A DNA stretch of 64,000 bases, from the IMG/VR virus record IMGVR_UViG_3300018018_000003, positions 1-64,000 of that record; one strand, written 5' to 3'. The first letter of the stretch is position 1. The number at the start of each line of letters is the position of its first letter. The position numbers and the translations under genes are program-made. The stretch is from a virus. Below the pieces are notes generated by a model. That model was not told the origin of the DNA. It made no database searches and saw nothing but the letters and a program-made list of their open reading frames with translations. Of the stretch, positions 7,717-18,268 are shown piece by piece.

Positions 7717-9702
7717 TTAAAATGGAAGGTCTGAATTATCTTCTTTCCCGTTAAATGTATCATCGTCATCATCTTTGGCGGCAGGATTCAGCTTGCCTAC
7801 GACAGGGGCATTCTTCTTCTTTTCCTCCCACACATAAAACCTCCCCCCCTTGGCGGAATCCATCTTCAGCTTCGTCTTATCCATCTTTCCCTCCTCCTCA
7901 AACCGTATCTTCTCCGTCCTGAGTATCGTAGGCACATCTGAATCAACATAGTATTTATCATCCTCATCGGCATCATCAGGTATCTCATCATTGGGCTTCT
8001 TCCTGTTCATATAACGGTGAAGTATTATCCCCGTATCCGGCTTCTCCTTCCATGCCGAGCTCCCCTTGATGTCATAAAGGCATGGCATCCTGTAATTAAT
8101 CCCCACCTTCTCAATCTTTGTCGGATGGGCAATGATTATTCCATGGACATCGTAAGCATCGTTGAAATTAATAAGATAATCCAATTGTCTGCTTATAAAG
8201 GTGCTCTCCGTCATGTTCCTTGGCTGTTCATGCTCGATCTTGTTCCACGCATCAATGACATAACCAAAGATATTCTCTGTCTTCTTCAGGTATTTGAGGT
8301 ATTCCAAGATAGACTCCATGGTATTCACCTTATCGCTCTTTATCTTGCCGTTCCAGCTCTCAAAGTTCTTGCTGTTAGGCGATATTATAAAGAAATGCTT
8401 CTCTATGTATCTCATGGTCTTATCCCGAAGCTCCTTGCTCATCGAGTTCTTCCATCCCTCCCTGTAGAACTGTCCTGTCCATACCTCCGCTATTTTGGCA
8501 AACTCCCTTGCTTCAGGCACGTTCTCCGGTGTGAATAATGCAAATTTAAGGTTCAGCTTCTCATTATGCCTTATAAGTTCGCATATATACCAACGTATAA
8601 ACGTTGACTTACCGGCACTTGGTAGCCCCGTAATTACAGTAAGATGCTTTGGTTTAAGAGTAAACAGTCTGTCCACTTCCGGAATGCCTATGCCAAGCCC
8701 CGGTGTGAAACCGTTCTTCACTATCATCTCCAACTCTTCCCTGCACATGGAAGGCTTTATTATTCCTCCTACGGGGAATGACGAAAGGTTCTGATAGCAG
8801 TCATCCACTCCTTCCTGATTAAGAGCCTTGAGTCCTTTCTTTTTATCCCCCGCCCATACCTCGTTGATGTCCTTATAACCTACGGGATATTGTATGTACT
8901 TGCATCTCTCCTTGCCGATAATAAGCGCCAGATGATTTTTGAGTTTGATACCTGGCGCATCATTATCGGTGGAAAACACATGTAAATCCGCATCTGCAAT
9001 CTTGCTCTTTGTATAAGGATCATTGATATAATCAAACTCATGGTCAAAGTTCTTCGCATCGGGATTGGGAGCCCCTGATGGAACACTCAGTACATTCTTA
9101 TATCCTGCCTGAATCCATGTCAATCTATCCACATGACCCTCTGTCCAGATGATTATCTTCTTCTCATCAGGAGGGAAATTAAGGTCTTCCAATCCCCATG
9201 GTAGCGTCCTTGATCCATCTTCTTTCTTTATGTTCCACCATTTAGGAGAGTCCTGACCTGCCTTCCACCTTATATCAAGGAATTTGGCATCTACAAGCGT
9301 ATAGCCTATGTATGTAGGGAATCCAAGGATTGGCTTTGACCCTTCTGCCGACCTCCTTGAAAATTCGTAAACCTTATGCTTTAAGGGTATTTTAATGTCT
9401 ATTCCCCGCGACTGCCAATACTCCCTGACTTCTTTGGAATAGGTATCTGCGATCTGCTTTGGCATCTTGGACTTCTCCTGAACCTTTGCATACTGCTCCA
9501 TATCTTCAAGATTGCCACTCCATCCGCAATGGACATGGTGACACTTAAACCACCTATTCCCCGGCTCATCATTAACTGTTAAACATGGAGAATTTTTATG
9601 ATGTTGGCGGGTATTATTGCAGTGAGGGCAAATAACCGAATAACGGGTTCTGCCAGAAACAGGAGTAAATTTTATTCCAAGTTCGCTAAATGTTGTTGCC
9701 AC
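7717..9702 (-). CDS. Primase-helicase (T7 gp4/Twinkle type)
   Basis: A 661-aa protein. A zinc ribbon is at the N-terminus (C25, C28, C54, C59). A TOPRIM domain follows with E188 in WTEGHVD and D246/D248 in STDNDAPG. A RecA-like helicase domain has Walker A GLPSAGKST (359-367), a Walker B-like FGYVIDAWNK, and an IIIAHPTK motif. This is the bifunctional primase-helicase layout that unwinds DNA and makes primers at the phage fork. The end is acidic and rich in Asp, as in T7 gp4, where that tail contacts the polymerase. Confidence 0.88.
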   Translation of the reverse strand: MATTFSELGIKFTPVSGRTRYSVICPHCNNTRQHHKNSPCLTVNDEPGNRWFKCHHVHCGWSGNLEDMEQYAKVQEKSKMPKQIADTYSKEVREYWQSRGIDIKIPLKHKVYEFSRRSAEGSKPILGFPTYIGYTLVDAKFLDIRWKAGQDSPKWWNIKKEDGSRTLPWGLEDLNFPPDEKKIIIWTEGHVDRLTWIQAGYKNVLSVPSGAPNPDAKNFDHEFDYINDPYTKSKIADADLHVFSTDNDAPGIKLKNHLALIIGKERCKYIQYPVGYKDINEVWAGDKKKGLKALNQEGVDDCYQNLSSFPVGGIIKPSMCREELEMIVKNGFTPGLGIGIPEVDRLFTLKPKHLTVITGLPSAGKSTFIRWYICELIRHNEKLNLKFALFTPENVPEAREFAKIAEVWTGQFYREGWKNSMSKELRDKTMRYIEKHFFIISPNSKNFESWNGKIKSDKVNTMESILEYLKYLKKTENIFGYVIDAWNKIEHEQPRNMTESTFISRQLDYLINFNDAYDVHGIIIAHPTKIEKVGINYRMPCLYDIKGSSAWKEKPDTGIILHRYMNRKKPNDEIPDDADEDDKYYVDSDVPTILRTEKIRFEEEGKMDKTKLKMDSAKGGRFYVWEEKKKNAPVVGKLNPAAKDDDDDTFNGKEDNSDLPF

Positions 9703-9891
9703 TTAATATACTTTTGGTAGATATATTATTAACCATTTGCCAATAAGAATAGATTTTGAATATCCATTTCTTTCACTTAAAGGAAGTTCATACTTTGTGA
9801 TATTCCTGATCATCAATCCCCTTCCGAATATTCTGAACCACATTAATCCCCTTTCACAATAAAAACAAAATATCCTTCTGATTTTACTCAT
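9703..9891 (-). CDS. Small conserved phage protein
   Basis: A 62-aa basic, aromatic-rich protein with the pattern WFRIFGRGL, then LPLSERNGY and ILIGKWLIIYLP. Proteins with this RIFGxGL...FSERxG...IGxW pattern are common in phages, but no function is known to me. Its ATG overlaps the stop of the upstream gene (ATGA), and the primase-helicase starts next to its stop. Confidence 0.65.
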   Translation of the reverse strand: MSKIRRIFCFYCERGLMWFRIFGRGLMIRNITKYELPLSERNGYSKSILIGKWLIIYLPKVY

Positions 9892-10241
9892 AGCTTCACA
9901 TATCTTTCTGACTTATCGTTTCTTACGATGAATTTAGGTCCAGTTCCATCGGAACTTGGATGCGGATAACAGAAATCCAGCTTTAATCCGAATCTGTTAG
10001 CCGTGAATGTAGGACGCACCATATTATTAATGGTGGATACCTTCAGCCCTGAAATATCGCAGAACTGATCTATCGTCCACACATTATAACGCATCAGAAG
10101 CCTCACCTGTGACTCTTCCGTATAAGGGCATTTGCAATCCTTTGTCTCCTCTTTGAGCCTAGCAAACAGCTTCTTTATGAGCTCTGGGTCTGTCTTTACA
10201 AAGACTACCTCTATATTAAGTGCTTTGCATTCTTCTTCCAT
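9888..10241 (-). CDS. Helix-turn-helix protein, first gene of the replication operon
   Basis: A 117-aa protein with four Cys residues spread out and a helix-turn-helix-like stretch at about 52-75 (VWTIDQFCDISGLKVSTINN). The remaining C-terminal part is beta-rich and basic. It is the first gene after an exact promoter at 10261-10292, so it may regulate or assist the replication block it leads. Confidence 0.55.
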   Translation of the reverse strand: MEEECKALNIEVVFVKTDPELIKKLFARLKEETKDCKCPYTEESQVRLLMRYNVWTIDQFCDISGLKVSTINNMVRPTFTANRFGLKLDFCYPHPSSDGTGPKFIVRNDKSERYVKL

Positions 10242-10260
10242 GACAAATAAAATTATGCTA

Positions 10261-10292
10261 CAAATTTATATAATATAATAATATCAAACAAA
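10261..10292 (-). promoter_or_regulatory. Bacteroidota-type promoter for the replication operon
   Basis: On the minus strand TTTG (10289-10292), a 20-base spacer and TAAATTTG (10261-10268) match the Bacteroidota consensus TTTG-N19-21-TAnnTTTG exactly. Transcription would begin near 10254 and give a leader of about 13 bases before the ATG at 10241. The spacer is pure AT apart from one repeated TTTG. A short hairpin at 10349-10364 lies between the ejection gene and the promoter. Confidence 0.75.
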
Positions 10293-10357
10293 TATTTTAG
10301 GATATTTTTTATTGTTTTGTTGAAAAATATGTAAAAAAGTGCAGTAGCCCCTTATTT

Positions 10358-13300
10358 TTAAGGGTTCTCTGATTCGGCTTTTTTATTACGGAACGTAGCA
10401 CTTGCTATATTGGTTGCCTGTTCCTCGGCTTGTCGTGCCATTTCCTTGAGCAGATTTGTTTCTTTGGGTTCTTCATCGGTAAGAGTCATGCCTCTCTGCC
10501 ATGTCTGTTTCTTGGCTTTCTCAAATGCCTCTTTTGTGAGCCCTCCAGGGACAAATCCCTTTAACATATTGAGATAGTTCGTCCAATAGATGTTGGCATA
10601 GCGTTCCTTATCCTCTGCGGTCAGTGGCTTCTGTAAGTAATAATCGGGCACTTTCGGGGCTTTGAGAACTTGGTTGTTCTTTAATAGCATATATTCTTCC
10701 GGATATTTCTTTTGGAACTCCACACCATTAAGCACATTAAACCTCCTTGTCATGCCCTCTCTCATCTTTGTACCATTCTCTTTTATGAAAGGGTCATCGG
10801 GATTCCACTTGCTATACATCATCGTAAGGCTGTCTATCTCTTGATTTACGGGTATCATCTCTTTAAGCGAGTGATTTATCTCACTTGCCCTTACCCTGTC
10901 TGCAGCCTTCTCTATTCGTGTCAGGGCATCACCTGTGGCACCGTTTTCTATTGCTCTTTGAACTGTCCTGTTATAATCTCCCTCGGCATCACCCATGCTT
11001 TTTGCAAGATCGGCATATTCGCCTACGGTATATTCAAGCTGTCTCTCCATGTGAGCCTTTAACTCCGGATCATTAAACTGCTGTACTTTGATGACATTAT
11101 TAAGGAGTGACTGTATTATAGTCCTCTTCCTGCCGTAATAATCAAGTTTCCCCGTCATCGCATCGTAAATATCCTCTCCTGACCGGAAGAAAGGCACCTG
11201 ACTCCTTGCCGCATAATGAAGGACATTTATAATTCTACTCCATGTACTTGGATTAGGGTCTCGCCATTTATTTGATGTTGGATTTGATATTGACTGATTG
11301 CGGAAGTCCCTGTCTGCAAGAACCGCTGATCCTACAAATCCCCATGTAGCATCACCAAATACTGCGGTTGGAAACAGTTTACTTTTATCTTTCTTTTGAA
11401 ACTGAAAGGGCAGGAATTTGCTTAAATCGGATAGTGTAGCACTATTATCCTCGCCTACATAGTTATACATAGGGCTCAGGTATCTTGCGGCATTTACCTC
11501 CGATTTACCCACCTTGAAACTTAATGGTATGGATAGTCCAAATGGAAGGCTTATCTGCGGAGTGCCTTTCCTGTGCTCCCTCTCTTTCTTTTGTTCCGGT
11601 GTCTCCCCTGACATATAGCTGAATGTAGCCCCTATGGCGCTTATAAGGGCGAGATTGCCTATCGTGGTAAGCGGGTTCATTGTTATGCCATTGAGCATTA
11701 TCCTCTGCATGTCTGCCTGGAACTTGACGAATGTGGGGCCTATAAGTGGAGTCTTTGATGCCACGTCCCATAGCTTACCTATGTGTGCATAGTTACGGAA
11801 CGAGTCATAAACCCTCCTCACAGCCTGATCATGTGTCAATCCCTGCTTCCTGCAAATCAAATAAGCCGCTCCCTTGACATTATTCTCCACATCAATATAA
11901 TTCTGCCCTGCGAGCTTCTGTCCCCTGTTAAACAGCGTCCTTGCCTTGTCTATGAGGGTCTGATCACCCGTGAGGGTCTGATACATACTTGTCTTCTTTG
12001 CAAAGTCCGGTATCTTCTCCCCTGTCACTCCCGACTCCAATAACACTCCGGATTTCTCCACTGCCTTATACAGAGCCGTCCTGTTCTTTGCTTCTTTCTT
12101 CCAGTTCTCTTTCTCTACAAGTATCTCCAAGGGATTAAAGCCATTGATGGCACCAAAGAAATGCGATCCTGTATAGTTGCCTGTCTGGACAAAAGGATTA
12201 AGGCTTGTCCTCCATGCCCTGTAAAACTGATTAAACTTCTGCCTGTTATATACCTTAAAGGCATCGTACCACGTGTTTGCTGCGGTATTGGCAAAATGAA
12301 ATCCTGTGAAGTCCTCCACTATGCTATGAAGGACTGCCTTATTTCTAAATGGACCCCATTTTCGGAAGTTGCCAAGTAAATCAAATCCTTTCGGCACATC
12401 TTCTCCCGGCTTCAGAGTCCTGACAAAATTAGGATGATTGTCAACTATGGAGTTCATATATTTTATACGAGCATCATTCTGAATAGTCTGTCTTACCCTT
12501 AATGCCGTAAGATAGGCAGGATCTTTTATTGCATGTTCCTGCATAGCCTCATTGACCTCCTGACGAGCCTTGTATATCCCTGTGATGATACCATTATCGC
12601 CAGTCTGTGTCAATGCCCTCATCTCTGCCGTAAGCCTATCTTCATCTTCCTGCAGGTGGGTGTCATATTCCCTTCCGAGATACTGGACTTCTCCGGTATT
12701 AGGGTCTTTGAACTTCATATAGGTCTTCGCATCAATAAATCCATTGGCGAAGGTCGTCTCATGCACCCATGTGTTCCAGTCCCTCACTGCCCAATAGAGG
12801 TTCTTCTCGGAGTTAGATAGATCGCCATATTTCTTTGGCTTTGTGGATAACTCGGGGTCAAGGACATCAAAGACATTCTCCAATGATTCCTCACTTCCTC
12901 CCACTATATCCCTGAGGTTATTCATAAGCCACTGGCTCTCATTACGGGCAAATATACCCGATGTACCTCTCATCTCCAATTCCCCCACCTGTACTTTCTT
13001 TCCCGACTCATCCGTACCAAAGGTGTCTTTCTGCGTCCTTGCAAGTCCCCTGTATGCCATCTCTGCGAACTTAGCAAGATTCCTTATTGCATTATTCTGC
13101 GATTCGAGTCCTGCCTGAAGCCTGTTTGCAATGGCATCACTTACTTTATCCCTCAATGGAGCAAAGAGATGCTTCCATAAGACTGTATTGCCCTTGCTTA
13201 TCACATCAGGAGGCAATATCCGCATCTGTAGCTTATCATCCTCGTCTTTAAGATTCTTATCCGACTCATCGGCATTGGAGTTGAATTTCTTGCTTACATT

Positions 13301-16300
13301 CCTTGCATTGGTATCGGCTTTCCTTCTGAGGTCATCTTCCCAATTCCTGACTTTCTCAAGTAACTGTTTATGCTCATCAGGTGTGAGTTTCTTATCTATG
13401 AAGTCCTGCTGGACATCATCAATGTCTGTGTAATACTTGCCATTGAACTCCACTCCCTGATCTGCTATAGGCTTCTCTGCTGGTTTTTCTTCTGGGAATA
13501 GGTTCTGTTGCTTTTTGACTTCCCCTATCTTAGAATCTCTTTCCTTGGTTAAATCAGCAATCTCCTTGGTTAATTGTGCCGCCCTCTCATCAAACTTCTT
13601 CCCCACCGCATCAATGGTTTCAGGAGTTACCTTAAATCCCTGTTCTCCCGGCTTAATAAGATCACTTGGTTTAGCATTAGGGTCTCCGAATATCTGATTC
13701 CTGCTATCAGCCTCAAGTTTGGCTTTTTTCTTCTGGTCGGGAATCTTGTCAAGTTCCTCCTGCCTTCCCTTTATCTGATTGTTATAATATTCATATATTA
13801 CTGCTACTTTTTTTTGTTGTTCTTTTGTGTATTTGGGCTTTTTTGGAGGTTTTTCAGCACCTTCTGTTTCAGCTCCTCCTTCTCCTTTAGGAGTGCCTGC
13901 AGGTATGTTATCTTCTGGCTTCTTGCCTTCTGTATCAGTTGGTTTTGGAATCTCTGTTTCATCCTTCTCTGTTTTAGGTTTTTCTTCTGTCTTAGGCGGT
14001 TCTTCTTCTCCAAGGCTATTCCCATGCTTGCCGTCTCTCATAGTGCCATCAGGGAACATCGTGGCTTCTTTCTCCGGCCCATCGGCTGTCTCCTTATAAG
14101 TAAAATGGAATCCTTCATCGGTGACATCAATACTTAATACATCCCCTCCATTTGGCTTTAACTGTTCATCATAGAATCTCCTGAGAGGTATCTCCATCTT
14201 ATTGGACTGTTCATGTGCCGATCCCTGTGCGGATGAATAGAGAAGTCCTTTCTTCTCGACTTTATATTCCTCCCATATCTCATGTGCGGCGACAAACTTC
14301 TTATATTCATCGTCCACGTTATTTGCTACATGAATATCTCCATGAGGATTCCATTCAGGATAGACGGCGCTATTGCCTCCTTCCGTCCAGTTGGAATAGA
14401 AATGAGTCTTCATGTAACTGTCATCAACGCCAATGACATTACGCCCATTTTGATTCCATAAGGGTGTATCGGGGATATTATCAATATCTTCTGATGTAAA
14501 CTCCTGATCGGCTATACCGAACCGTATCTTTACGCTTTCAGGAGTGTCTTTGTCTCCTTTGTCCCAGAGTCTTGCGCTTGGCTTTTCTGCTGCTCCTGAT
14601 ACTTCTTCTTTCGGCTTTTCTTTTTCTTGTGGTTTTGTCTTAAATGAATCCACCATCTTATCTCTTGCTTCAATCACCGCATTCTCATCACTACCTGCTT
14701 TGACTGCAAAAGAAGCATCCTTGCCATCTACTTTGACATTATACATATCAAGGGCATCACTGCCATCCGGCTCATTCCCCTCCTGCTTACCTACATATTC
14801 AATGTTATTCTTTTTGGCTATTTCTTCTGGAGACTGTTCTGTTTTTGGGATTTCAGTTTTGGCCTTAGGCTCTTTTGTTGTCTTGGGTTCTATCTTGCTT
14901 ACATCAGCCTTGAACTTGCCCCATTCGGGATGAGCCTCTGCAGCATTGGCTACCTGATCACTCAGTCTTTTATTCTTGCCCGTACTTGCCTTGATGAGAT
15001 TTTCTTGGAAGGTCTTCTTGTCCCAGTCCTCCCATTCTTCCTTCGGAGGCGTCTCAGCCTTCTCTTTCTCGGCCTTGGCTTTCTCCTCGGCTTCCTTTGC
15101 TTCTTTTGCCTTTTGAGCCTCTTTCTCTGCGTCCTCGGCAATCTTATTCAAATCCCTCTCTTTATTTTCAGGTTTCAGCTCATTATAGTCATCCACAGAC
15201 TTTGAGAATATCTTCTCTGCATTCTTTTTCTCCTCATTGATCTTATTCTCCAATCCTGCCACCTTAGCTTCTTTCTCCGTAGGATTTAAGGATTCATCGT
15301 TTTTAGCGTCATTAAGCTCGTTTTGCATACGGTCAATGTTCTCCACCACCGGAGCTGCCTCCTTTCGCCTGGGGTCGTTTTCCTTGATTGTAGTGCGGAA
15401 TTTATCAGTCCATATCTTCTTTTCTCTTGCAGATAATACAGGACTGTCGTTTATGCTCTTTAAGAAGGCATCGGGGTTTCTTAAAACAGACTGAGTGACA
15501 AAATTTATGTTAATGGCGTTGTCCACCACATTCTTTTGTGCTATGAGCTGTGATTTTTTATCAGGGTCTTTCTCATTCTGAATATCCATAAACAGCTTCA
15601 TGGACTCTTCTCTTGCCTTCACAGGGTCAATATTCATTGAGTTGACCAGCCGGATATTATTATCCGTGGCGGTCATATAACTGAGCATAGCCCTTTTTGT
15701 GAGAACATCCTTGACGGCTTCTGGCGTATCGAGCATCCCAAAAGTAAATCCCTGCATCATCCCTTGGGCAAAACTGCCTCCTTGTGCCTTTTCCAATCCC
15801 CCAAAGCCAAGTGAGTTTGCCAATAGCTTTACTCCATGTGTTGTCCATACTCCGGCACCCATGTCCTTTGCAAGTTGTCCTGCCTCACCGGATAATATGC
15901 CAAGACTATTAAATAATAATCCTTGCTCTACTTGTGCCCCACTCTGACCGACAATCTCTTTTACAGGCTTACCTTCTTTCATCCCTTCCGCATAACTTTT
16001 TAATCCAAGGTATGCAGGGAATTTAAGCATATTCTCCAATCCGTATTTAACCAATAAAGGAGCTTTTGCCTCAGGGAAGAGACTCATGGAGAATAAATCC
16101 GGAAGGAACTCACCCGTGGCTTCCAATGACTTCCCAAACTCATCATGCGGTGTCTCTCCTGTCTTTTCGGCTAATGTCTTATCCAAGAAGTCGGCAGTCC
16201 TTTCATATCCCTCTTTCATCAGGCTTGCAGTATTGCCTCCATATAAACCATTATCAATAGATTCTGCAACTGCCCTTGAGTATTTCTTTAAGGTAGTATC

Positions 16301-16945
16301 GCCCGTTATCGCTGCTTGTGCCTTGACTCCCAATTCAAGGCTCTCAACCTTTAATTCTTTCGGATAATCAACTGCCAGATAGCCTATGTCCCTTACAAGG
16401 TTTGCAACACCCTTATAAACGCCTTTTGAGACGGCTCCTATATAAGATTCTTCCGGTTGTGGATGAGTGACTGGTATCTTATCTTCCTGCGGTATATTTA
16501 TACCCGTAGTGGATACGGGCATATCCTCTCCCTTATATTGTTTGTTTTCAATATCCTTTAATGACGGCTCTCCCTTGGGTGCCATACCCTCGGGTAAATC
16601 AAGCCCTAATGTCTTTGCGTTATTGTCTTTATGAGGATTCCGACCTATCTGATCTTCCGGAATAGTGCCACTAACTTTTGATAAAACCTTTGAAAAGGCT
16701 TCTGATGTAGGCAAGCCATAATCGGTAGCATCTTTTTTTTTTAATCCGAGAGTATGGGAGAAGCTCTCATAGGTATCGGGAGTATCAAATTTATTCGCCT
16801 TGAGATAGTCGTAATACTTATGAGCATTCCCCTCATCAGATAATGTCTTTTGAAACGATTCAAAGTTATCCGGCACATCAGCCTTTGCTGACTTCAGATA
16901 GTCGTAATACTTCTGAAGATTAGTATTGTCGCTTGTTACTGCCAT
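10358..16945 (-). CDS. Giant virion/ejection protein (2195 aa)
   Basis: Residues 13-37 and 43-67 are two copies of a motif, KYYDYLK...PDxxESFxxTL. Residues 130-550 are largely helical with Gly/Ala-rich hydrophobic patches. Residues 540-720 and 1010-1280 are highly charged low-complexity segments rich in Lys, Glu and Pro. A block at H888 reads HEIWEEYK, followed by an AH and a Glu, like a small metalloprotease-type motif. Residues 1290-2195 are globular and end in charged helices. Size, position and the two smaller neighbours fit DNA-ejection proteins like T7 gp14-16. Enzymatic activity is not shown. Confidence 0.7.
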   Translation of the reverse strand: MAVTSDNTNLQKYYDYLKSAKADVPDNFESFQKTLSDEGNAHKYYDYLKANKFDTPDTYESFSHTLGLKKKDATDYGLPTSEAFSKVLSKVSGTIPEDQIGRNPHKDNNAKTLGLDLPEGMAPKGEPSLKDIENKQYKGEDMPVSTTGINIPQEDKIPVTHPQPEESYIGAVSKGVYKGVANLVRDIGYLAVDYPKELKVESLELGVKAQAAITGDTTLKKYSRAVAESIDNGLYGGNTASLMKEGYERTADFLDKTLAEKTGETPHDEFGKSLEATGEFLPDLFSMSLFPEAKAPLLVKYGLENMLKFPAYLGLKSYAEGMKEGKPVKEIVGQSGAQVEQGLLFNSLGILSGEAGQLAKDMGAGVWTTHGVKLLANSLGFGGLEKAQGGSFAQGMMQGFTFGMLDTPEAVKDVLTKRAMLSYMTATDNNIRLVNSMNIDPVKAREESMKLFMDIQNEKDPDKKSQLIAQKNVVDNAININFVTQSVLRNPDAFLKSINDSPVLSAREKKIWTDKFRTTIKENDPRRKEAAPVVENIDRMQNELNDAKNDESLNPTEKEAKVAGLENKINEEKKNAEKIFSKSVDDYNELKPENKERDLNKIAEDAEKEAQKAKEAKEAEEKAKAEKEKAETPPKEEWEDWDKKTFQENLIKASTGKNKRLSDQVANAAEAHPEWGKFKADVSKIEPKTTKEPKAKTEIPKTEQSPEEIAKKNNIEYVGKQEGNEPDGSDALDMYNVKVDGKDASFAVKAGSDENAVIEARDKMVDSFKTKPQEKEKPKEEVSGAAEKPSARLWDKGDKDTPESVKIRFGIADQEFTSEDIDNIPDTPLWNQNGRNVIGVDDSYMKTHFYSNWTEGGNSAVYPEWNPHGDIHVANNVDDEYKKFVAAHEIWEEYKVEKKGLLYSSAQGSAHEQSNKMEIPLRRFYDEQLKPNGGDVLSIDVTDEGFHFTYKETADGPEKEATMFPDGTMRDGKHGNSLGEEEPPKTEEKPKTEKDETEIPKPTDTEGKKPEDNIPAGTPKGEGGAETEGAEKPPKKPKYTKEQQKKVAVIYEYYNNQIKGRQEELDKIPDQKKKAKLEADSRNQIFGDPNAKPSDLIKPGEQGFKVTPETIDAVGKKFDERAAQLTKEIADLTKERDSKIGEVKKQQNLFPEEKPAEKPIADQGVEFNGKYYTDIDDVQQDFIDKKLTPDEHKQLLEKVRNWEDDLRRKADTNARNVSKKFNSNADESDKNLKDEDDKLQMRILPPDVISKGNTVLWKHLFAPLRDKVSDAIANRLQAGLESQNNAIRNLAKFAEMAYRGLARTQKDTFGTDESGKKVQVGELEMRGTSGIFARNESQWLMNNLRDIVGGSEESLENVFDVLDPELSTKPKKYGDLSNSEKNLYWAVRDWNTWVHETTFANGFIDAKTYMKFKDPNTGEVQYLGREYDTHLQEDEDRLTAEMRALTQTGDNGIITGIYKARQEVNEAMQEHAIKDPAYLTALRVRQTIQNDARIKYMNSIVDNHPNFVRTLKPGEDVPKGFDLLGNFRKWGPFRNKAVLHSIVEDFTGFHFANTAANTWYDAFKVYNRQKFNQFYRAWRTSLNPFVQTGNYTGSHFFGAINGFNPLEILVEKENWKKEAKNRTALYKAVEKSGVLLESGVTGEKIPDFAKKTSMYQTLTGDQTLIDKARTLFNRGQKLAGQNYIDVENNVKGAAYLICRKQGLTHDQAVRRVYDSFRNYAHIGKLWDVASKTPLIGPTFVKFQADMQRIMLNGITMNPLTTIGNLALISAIGATFSYMSGETPEQKKEREHRKGTPQISLPFGLSIPLSFKVGKSEVNAARYLSPMYNYVGEDNSATLSDLSKFLPFQFQKKDKSKLFPTAVFGDATWGFVGSAVLADRDFRNQSISNPTSNKWRDPNPSTWSRIINVLHYAARSQVPFFRSGEDIYDAMTGKLDYYGRKRTIIQSLLNNVIKVQQFNDPELKAHMERQLEYTVGEYADLAKSMGDAEGDYNRTVQRAIENGATGDALTRIEKAADRVRASEINHSLKEMIPVNQEIDSLTMMYSKWNPDDPFIKENGTKMREGMTRRFNVLNGVEFQKKYPEEYMLLKNNQVLKAPKVPDYYLQKPLTAEDKERYANIYWTNYLNMLKGFVPGGLTKEAFEKAKKQTWQRGMTLTDEEPKETNLLKEMARQAEEQATNIASATFRNKKAESENP

Positions 16946-18264
16946 TTTATTCCGCTTTTAACTGTTTTTGTTTCTTTCCCCATAATAGTTTCCAATGTCG
17001 TCTGCTTGCCATCATCACCTATTATCGGGACATTTTCAATACCCTTGTCAGCAAGTTTGTCTTGCGGGATAATAAATGTTTCTTTGTCCATAATTTCTGA
17101 TCCCAATGCTGGACTCTTTGCCCTAAATACAAATGCCTTCTCATTTGGGAGATAATTAATGAGTTCACAAGGAGTGTTATTGCCATTATAGACATCCCTC
17201 TCTTGATCTCCTATTACACCCTTGGTTATCCCCATATCTTGAAGATTGACATTAATGGTTGATTTAGGATTGAAGTCATAATGCTCATTATAAGTCTTGC
17301 CTCCATAAACAATGGGTTTATCTGATTTCTGGCCGGGAGCATCGAGTTTTAAATTACTTCCCCCCACGTTTATTGATATTCCTCCCTTGCTTGACGGCTT
17401 CTGAATGTATTCCTGTTTGTATTTTGGATTATATAAAGAATAAAGGTATTCATCATCAGTCATCTTAATTCCATCAGTATCCGGCTGGTCATCGGGATCA
17501 CTTTGCCTTATTACCTTTATACCTTCTTTCTGCGCAGGAGTCATCGTCCTATATATATTCCTGAACTCCTTTTTATTCTTTTCCACTATATCGGGAGTCA
17601 CTTCCCCTGATGTCATTGTATATTCTTTATCTCCCGTTTTTGGATTAATCGTTTCTACTTGCTTTCTTGGAGGCGGTGTAATCCTATCTTTATTCTGCTC
17701 AATAATCTTATTATAATCTGCAGGAATTGGATTATATACTATCGCATTCTGTAATAGATTTTTCCTATCCTCAATGCTATGACCCTCGAGAGCCTCTGCA
17801 AGTTTCTTCTGTGTCTCATCCCAATTCACTTTCCTTTCACTTGGCGGTAACGCATCTTCCTGTTCGTGTAATTGCTGAATCTTGTCATATACTCCTTTTT
17901 GTACTTCCCATTGATCAGCCAGATTTTTTGTCTGAGCATGGTAGTCATTGAGGTATTTGAATAGTGTCACTTCGGCATCGTTCTTTGGATTGCTCAGGTT
18001 CATTCCTTTCTTCATAGCCTCCATAGCAACTTTATAGGCGGTGTTATTCCTTTCCTGAAGCTCCTGAAACCCTTTCTGATCCTCCCATCCCTTTAAATTG
18101 GTTACGAGGTTAGACAGGTATTCTTTATTACCCGCCTCTTTTTGTTCATAGAGAGCCTTCTGGACAGCGAACTGTTTATCTTTGAGTCCCTGAACAAACT
18201 CTACAGGATTGAACTCGTCTTTTAAGACGGGCGCTCCCTGAAATAATCCTGATTGTGCTGCCAT
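16936..18264 (-). CDS. Internal virion/ejection-type protein
   Basis: A 442-aa protein. Residues 20-200 are helical and rich in Gln/Glu/Lys, and residues 200-442 are more beta-like, with repeated GGK/GDKE loops. It overlaps the giant protein gene by 10 bases and follows a Gly/Gln/Ala-rich gene. By position it matches the middle ejection protein of podoviruses. No domain is recognised directly. Confidence 0.55.
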   Translation of the reverse strand: MAAQSGLFQGAPVLKDEFNPVEFVQGLKDKQFAVQKALYEQKEAGNKEYLSNLVTNLKGWEDQKGFQELQERNNTAYKVAMEAMKKGMNLSNPKNDAEVTLFKYLNDYHAQTKNLADQWEVQKGVYDKIQQLHEQEDALPPSERKVNWDETQKKLAEALEGHSIEDRKNLLQNAIVYNPIPADYNKIIEQNKDRITPPPRKQVETINPKTGDKEYTMTSGEVTPDIVEKNKKEFRNIYRTMTPAQKEGIKVIRQSDPDDQPDTDGIKMTDDEYLYSLYNPKYKQEYIQKPSSKGGISINVGGSNLKLDAPGQKSDKPIVYGGKTYNEHYDFNPKSTINVNLQDMGITKGVIGDQERDVYNGNNTPCELINYLPNEKAFVFRAKSPALGSEIMDKETFIIPQDKLADKGIENVPIIGDDGKQTTLETIMGKETKTVKSGIKWQ

Positions 18265-18268
18265 GATA

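Noticed and set aside
10349-10364. Terminator after the giant ejection gene
   Set aside because: The six-base AT-rich stem is weak and the T run lies more than ten bases away.
13574-14137. A 187-aa rightward ORF inside the giant ejection gene, and similar long rightward ORFs across 10-40 kb
   Set aside because: They are antisense shadows with biased Leu/Phe/Ser content and no domain pattern; the leftward genes explain the region.
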